From contig JAGVRJ010000003.1 of the NCBI GenBank assembly GCA_019059635.1, positions 1,922,001-1,986,000 on the forward strand: a stretch of DNA of 64,000 bases, read 5' to 3'. This stretch comes from Proales similis. Lineage: Eukaryota > Rotifera > Eurotatoria > Ploima > Proalidae. This document shows, piece by piece, positions 59,925 through 64,000 of this stretch; position 1 is the stretch's first letter; each line of letters begins with the position of its first letter. Below the pieces are notes generated by a model, which saw only the letters and a list, made by a program, of their open reading frames with translations, was not told the DNA's origin and ran no database searches. A program made the translations under genes and the position numbers.

Positions 59925-62635
59925 TTGGTTTCCTTTTTAACCAAATTATAAAGTGGCGCTGAGAGTTCTGCGAAACCTTTTATGAATTTTCTGTAGTAGC
60001 CACACATTCCTAGGAATCTTTGAATGTCCTTGACCTTCCTTGGTCTCTTGCATTCGCTTATCGTTTCTATCTTTCTCTTATCCATCTTTATTTCTCCGTC
60101 ACAAATTATGTAACCGAGTATGTTTATCTCGCTCACTATCCACTTGCATTTCTCCGGCGAGAGTTTCAAGTTCCACTCGCTTAGAACTTCTAGCACTTTC
60201 CTTATGTGTTCGAGGTGCTCTGCTAAGCTTTCCGAGTGAATGAATATGTCGTCTATGTAGATCTCCACGAACTTTAAGTGTCCTAGCACCAATTTCATCA
60301 CTCTATTGAAGATGCTTGGTGCGTTTTTGAGTCCGAAGGGCAACCTCGTGAATTCGTAGTGCCCGTCTGGTGTGGAGAATGCCGTGTATGGTATCGATTC
60401 CTCGTCTAGTTCTATTTGCCAGAAACCCGATTTTAGATCGAGTGAAGAAAAGAATCTCTTTTTTGCCATTCTGTCTCTTATGTCGTCCGGTCTCTGCTGT
60501 GGATATGGGTCTAACTGCATTTTTGCGTTTAGCTGTCTAAGGTCTTCTATGAACCTTGCGCTTCCATTTGGTTTGATTTGTATGAAGATCGGGAGATCGT
60601 AGGGGCTTTTCGAGTCTCTAACGATTCCCGCTTCCTTCATCTTTTGAATCTCTTCTCTGAGCTTTTTGTTTTCGAACATTGATCGTCTGTATTGTGGCGC
60701 CCTTATTGGCGTGTTGTCCGTCAACTTAATATTTTGTTTTGGAACTCTACTTGGTTCCTTCAGGTCATTTATGTCCTTTGCAAACACTTTCTTGTTTTGC
60801 TCCAGGATCTGTTTGAGTTTTTCTTGCGTGATTTCATCTAGGTGTTCGACTTCCCATTCTATCGACTTCACGCTTGTCGTCGACCAGCTTTCTTCTTGAC
60901 TCTCCTCGTCTATTTCTGTTTCATCAAGTCTCCTTACCTCGTCTTCTTCGATGAGCCTAAGTGAGCCGTTGAGTTCGAATTCCACCTGTGGGAATTTTAT
61001 CGTGTTATTTCCATGGTCCACGATCGCTTTTGTCGCTTCGTGCCAATCTTTTCCTAGCAGGGTCTCATTTGTTCTTAGTATCAGGCAGTCGAGCAATGTG
61101 CTCCTGCCAAATGCTGTTATCTTGACTTCTGCGCTGTGACTCGCTTCACATATGCTTCCATCGCCAAGTGAACATCTTGTTTTTATGTTTTTTAACTCGA
61201 GCTTTAATTCTTTTGCGAGGGCGTGTGGAATGACTGTTCTTCTAGCTCCTGGATCTATCATGCATGTCACCACTTTTCCTCCTACCTCCGCTTGCACGTA
61301 GTTCACTTTCACCGTGTCCGGCGGGGTGTTATGTACCTCGTTTGTGGCCTTCAATTCCACTGATTCTTTCTTTTTCTTTCCCTGAGGGGCTTGTCTGTCT
61401 TTGTTCGGTGCAGTTGCCTTCGGTCTTAGATCCGGATGAGCTATCCAGCAAGAAGCCCCTTTATGGCCTGTTTTCTTGCAGTGCATGCAAACCGGTGTGT
61501 CCTCTTTCCTTTGTGGTTGAGGTTTCTTCTCCTGGGCTGGCATTGTGTTTTGCTTATAGTTCATTTTTGCGTTTGCTTCGGCTTCTCTTGCTTTGAGAAA
61601 CGCTTCTTGTAGATTCTTTGGTCTTTGAAGCTGTACGTAACCTCTTATGTAAGGTTTCAGCTTTCTTATGAATGACGTGGTTATCCATTCCTCGGATAAC
61701 TGGCCTTTTAGGTTGATGGCAATTCTCCTAAATTCTTGGATGAAGTCCTGGAGTGAGCCCTTGTGACTCAGCTCTTCTAGTTTCGCGTGTATGTTTATTG
61801 TTTCGAACGTTTGGCCGAATTCGTCTATCATGAATTTTGAGAATTCGCTCCAGGTTATCTCTGCCTCGTCTCTCCCGTCAAAGTGCCACACGAAGGCTTT
61901 CCTCGCGTCGCCCGAGAGTTTAAGCGCAGCATTAATTGTCCATTCTCCTCTGTTGTACTCGTAGTACCTCATCGCTTTCTCTAACTTTTTTAGCCATTGT
62001 TCAACGTCTTCATCTTTGCCTCCGCTGAATCTGAAGTCTTCGGTATCTAGTGATATAATTTGTTTTAGTGGTGCCCTTTTCCTTACGGGTCTTTCGTCCA
62101 CCGCTATTATTTCTTCTATCGCCTCCTCATTTCTTATCTCCTGCGAGGGTCCTCTTGCTATGTTTAGGATCGCTTCCAGCTTCCTCTCTATACCAATGAG
62201 TTTATCTTCCACGTCCTTCTTAGTTTGACTGTGGGCTTGTTCCATTTTCGTATTTGTTTTTTCAAACTTCTCATTTATGTTTTCTTGGAGTTGTTCCATC
62301 CTACGGTGGTTTTCCTCCGTTTTTTCTTCGAGTTTATTCTGGAGCTGCTCTAGTCTCTCCTTATAAACTTGCATTCTTGTTTCGACTTCTATTTGGAAGT
62401 CTTCTTTCGCGAGCTGGGATGTACGGCTGGCTTCCAGTATCTTCTCCTCCAGTCTCTCGACCATCTCTTGGAGTTCCTCTCCTCTTAGTTTGTCCAAGCT
62501 CTCCGTGAGCTTGGTTTGTTGGGCAACCATATCTTGCTTTAGCCCTTTAATAATTCCATCCAATTTCTCCATCCCTTTGATGGCTGTATTTGCCAATTCA
62601 GCGGCTTCCATGCTCCTTGTCTGGGCCGAACTCAT
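59870..62635 (-). CDS. Element 2 Gag, protease and reverse transcriptase
   Basis: This 921-codon frame starts at the ATG at 62635, 46 nt inside the 5' LTR. In order: a long charged coiled coil (about residues 20-155), a capsid region, a canonical zinc knuckle CMHCKKTGHKGASC (near 61495-61450), an aspartic protease with CMIDPGARRTVIP (near 61268-61230), then reverse transcriptase with LDLKSGFWQIELDEES, FTRLPFGLKNAPSIFNR and YIDDIFIHS (near 60270-60240). It ends at a frame change at the start of RNase H. Protease has DPG, as in element 1. Confidence 0.93.
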   Translation of the reverse strand: MSSAQTRSMEAAELANTAIKGMEKLDGIIKGLKQDMVAQQTKLTESLDKLRGEELQEMVERLEEKILEASRTSQLAKEDFQIEVETRMQVYKERLEQLQNKLEEKTEENHRRMEQLQENINEKFEKTNTKMEQAHSQTKKDVEDKLIGIERKLEAILNIARGPSQEIRNEEAIEEIIAVDERPVRKRAPLKQIISLDTEDFRFSGGKDEDVEQWLKKLEKAMRYYEYNRGEWTINAALKLSGDARKAFVWHFDGRDEAEITWSEFSKFMIDEFGQTFETINIHAKLEELSHKGSLQDFIQEFRRIAINLKGQLSEEWITTSFIRKLKPYIRGYVQLQRPKNLQEAFLKAREAEANAKMNYKQNTMPAQEKKPQPQRKEDTPVCMHCKKTGHKGASCWIAHPDLRPKATAPNKDRQAPQGKKKKESVELKATNEVHNTPPDTVKVNYVQAEVGGKVVTCMIDPGARRTVIPHALAKELKLELKNIKTRCSLGDGSICEASHSAEVKITAFGRSTLLDCLILRTNETLLGKDWHEATKAIVDHGNNTIKFPQVEFELNGSLRLIEEDEVRRLDETEIDEESQEESWSTTSVKSIEWEVEHLDEITQEKLKQILEQNKKVFAKDINDLKEPSRVPKQNIKLTDNTPIRAPQYRRSMFENKKLREEIQKMKEAGIVRDSKSPYDLPIFIQIKPNGSARFIEDLRQLNAKMQLDPYPQQRPDDIRDRMAKKRFFSSLDLKSGFWQIELDEESIPYTAFSTPDGHYEFTRLPFGLKNAPSIFNRVMKLVLGHLKFVEIYIDDIFIHSESLAEHLEHIRKVLEVLSEWNLKLSPEKCKWIVSEINILGYIICDGEIKMDKRKIETISECKRPRKVKDIQRFLGMCGYYRKFIKGFAELSAPLYNLVKKETKWTWTDECEDAFKNSKKR

Positions 62636-62666
62636 TTTTTCTTATTTCTTATGTCGGTTTATCTTA

Positions 62667-62678
62667 GCGCTGCTACCA
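62667..62678 (-). other. Element 2 primer-binding site
   Basis: The minus strand reads TGGTAGCAGCGC two bases inside the 5' LTR, shared with element 1 over 11 bases. Confidence 0.78.
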
Positions 62679-62680
62679 CT

Positions 62681-63038
62681 TGTTAGCCGAGAGAAAGTCG
62701 GTGTAGGATTTTACAATTTTATTTTCGATTTAACTAAGAATTGTAGAACTCGAGTCCTTCGCCGAAGCGGGACTCTATATAAAGTATTCCACCAAATAAA
62801 TTTAAAACATTAACAATGATTTTAATTATTTAATTATTGAATCAAATGAATGGCAACAATGGTTGGGATGGGGAATCGGACTTAGGGAAAACATTAGCCG
62901 AGCACTGTGGCGAGGCCCAATGTCGACTCTATCTGGAATACATTAAATGATCGAGGGTGGACAATAATAATGTGCGGATGGTGGGGTAATTACGAAATAA
63001 CAAGAGCGACTTAGCTGTATAGGACTTGCTCCGTGACA
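62681..63038 (-). repeat. Element 2 5' LTR
   Basis: This 358-bp LTR is the same as 55442-55799 as far as I can see, and is followed outside by the TACT duplication at 63039-63042. Confidence 0.95.
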
Positions 63039-63300
63039 TACTCCCCTCAGCGCCGATATTAGCAAGATTTTTCACAGTGTTCTCATGAAGCGTTCGGCTT
63101 CACCATTCGCTTCCGGCTGCTCTTCTTGGATCTTGGAAACGGAACCTTGACATCTATCTAGTTTCCCAAAAAATCAGTGCTCTCTTTTTCATGTTCAGAT
63201 TTCTTTCTTTTTAGTTGAAGGAATTCAAACAATTCCTAAACAGTATTCTTGACCGTTTTTATCGGAGTCTGCAATACTCATCCCAGTGTTCGTCTCTCAA
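63039..63300 (-). pseudogene. Integrase of an older retroelement, part upstream of the element 2 insertion
   Basis: The minus strand reads QEEQPEANGEAERFMRTL and, after a stop, KILLISALRG up to the TACT site. The block with N-G-x-A-E-R carries the last catalytic Glu of a Ty3-type integrase. It continues at 55441 on the other side of element 2. Confidence 0.65.
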
Positions 63301-64000
63301 TTAAAAGGAAACTCTGTTTAAAGCTAACCGAAACGCTCAAGTGATTAAAAATAATGACTACAGGACTGAATATTAAAATAAAATAAAATAAAATTCGTAT
63401 ACTTTTTGTAGTGCAAAATAAGCGTCATTTTTGTTTGAGACTTTTTTACGCTTGATTGAACAATCTCGCCCAGTCAAGTTGCATCTTACCTCTACTGAGC
63501 TCCTTGTTTTGACTCTTCTACATCTTCCACTTTTTGTTTGAATGCCATAAATATAATTTCGTCCCCCTATTAGTTGTTACTCTGCGACCTTAGACTGAGG
63601 CACTTAGCCTTGTTAGGTCTTCCACTCTTTATATTTATAATGAACATCATTTATAATGATCAACATTTATAATGATTTTCATAATTACATAATTGAGAAA
63701 GTAGATTGAATGTCGGAGGAATGATTTACTGAAGTGAATTAACGGACTGGTGATAAGGGGCAATTGCTAAAACCTTAGTTAGTTAGCTGTACAGGACTTG
63801 TCATGTGACAACTTTCGCTACTCCTAGCAATTTGTTTGGGATGCGCTGTCTTTTGCGCAATATTAACCTATTGATTTGCCATAGAATTTTAAGAAAGACA
63901 ATTATTCCATCGTGTGTTTTTCCTATTGAATAGGTTTCAGTTTCATTTTAGATTGTTTTTTTTCATTATAATTTCGCTTTCGTAAGAGAATTTTTCGGAT
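63301..64000. other. Terminal region with a possible diverged LTR
   Basis: Bases about 63770-63810 (TTAGCTGTACAGGACTTG, then TCATGTGACA) resemble the end of the element 2 LTR. A repeated TTTATAATGA lies near 63647-63680. This may be the LTR of the older host element. No gene is seen. Confidence 0.35.

Larger units (their letters stand above)
55442..63038 (-). mobile_element. Element 2: recent Ty3/Gypsy chromodomain retrotransposon with envelope-like and accessory genes
   Basis: This 7597-bp element has 358-bp LTRs between which I see no difference, TG...CA ends, and an exact TACT target duplication at 55438-55441 and 63039-63042. It holds gag-pol, a joined integrase-chromodomain-envelope frame, an extra 143-codon frame, a primer-binding site and a purine tract (GGAGGGGGGACT). 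Two frame changes in pol suggest either a recent knock-out or sequencing indels. Confidence 0.97.

Noticed and set aside
1-64000. CRISPR arrays, bacterial operons, rRNA
   Set aside because: Nothing of the kind is visible; spliced genes and retroelements show eukaryotic DNA. I could not screen reliably for tRNAs by eye.

Overview
The window is animal nuclear DNA. It is AT-rich, has GT-AG introns of only about 38-67 bp, and carries metazoan genes: DNA polymerase zeta, a moesin-type ERM protein, a Kv channel, a Notch-type EGF xylosyltransferase, and Mediator subunits MED15 and MED1. I read it as an invertebrate, probably a protostome. I cannot name the species.

Positions 1-20,450 hold ordinary, compact genes. 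In order: the 3' end of REV3 (+), an ERM/moesin gene (-), a divergent single-exon Kv channel (+), a glucoside xylosyltransferase (-), a secreted six-Ig/five-EGF/ShKT protein (-), MED15 (-) and MED1 (-). Splice phases close exactly in every multi-exon gene. The xylosyltransferase lies next to a protein with EGF repeats of the kind that enzyme class modifies. MED15 and MED1 lie head to tail about 400 bp apart.

From 21,560 to the end the window is almost all mobile DNA. Element 1 (21,563-28,045, -) is a nearly intact Ty3/Gypsy element whose second frame joins an integrase chromodomain to an envelope-like glycoprotein. A Copia element (30,571-35,916, -) lies beside a MULE/FLYWCH-like remnant and is split by a mariner-like element with long inverted repeats. 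Positions 37,000-45,050 hold remnants of a Ginger/KRBA2-like integrase transposon (two copies, one with terminal inverted repeats), hAT, two Tc3-like fragments, a loose envelope fragment and a second Copia piece.

Positions 45,040-63,040 are a nest. Element 3 (46,129-51,615, TTTA duplication) sits in the integrase of an older GC-rich retroelement and itself carries an intact Tc1 element (49,708-51,312) in one LTR. A decayed plus-strand Gypsy/env element follows. Element 2 (55,442-63,038, LTRs with no visible difference, TACT duplication) sits inside the integrase of yet another retroelement.

The most interesting content is this set of env-bearing, chromodomain-bearing Gypsy elements. Elements 1, 2 and 3 share a primer-binding site, and elements 1 and 2 carry an unusual DPG protease motif. 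In both intact families the envelope continues in frame from the integrase chromodomain. Element 2 also has a 143-codon accessory frame between env and the 3' LTR.
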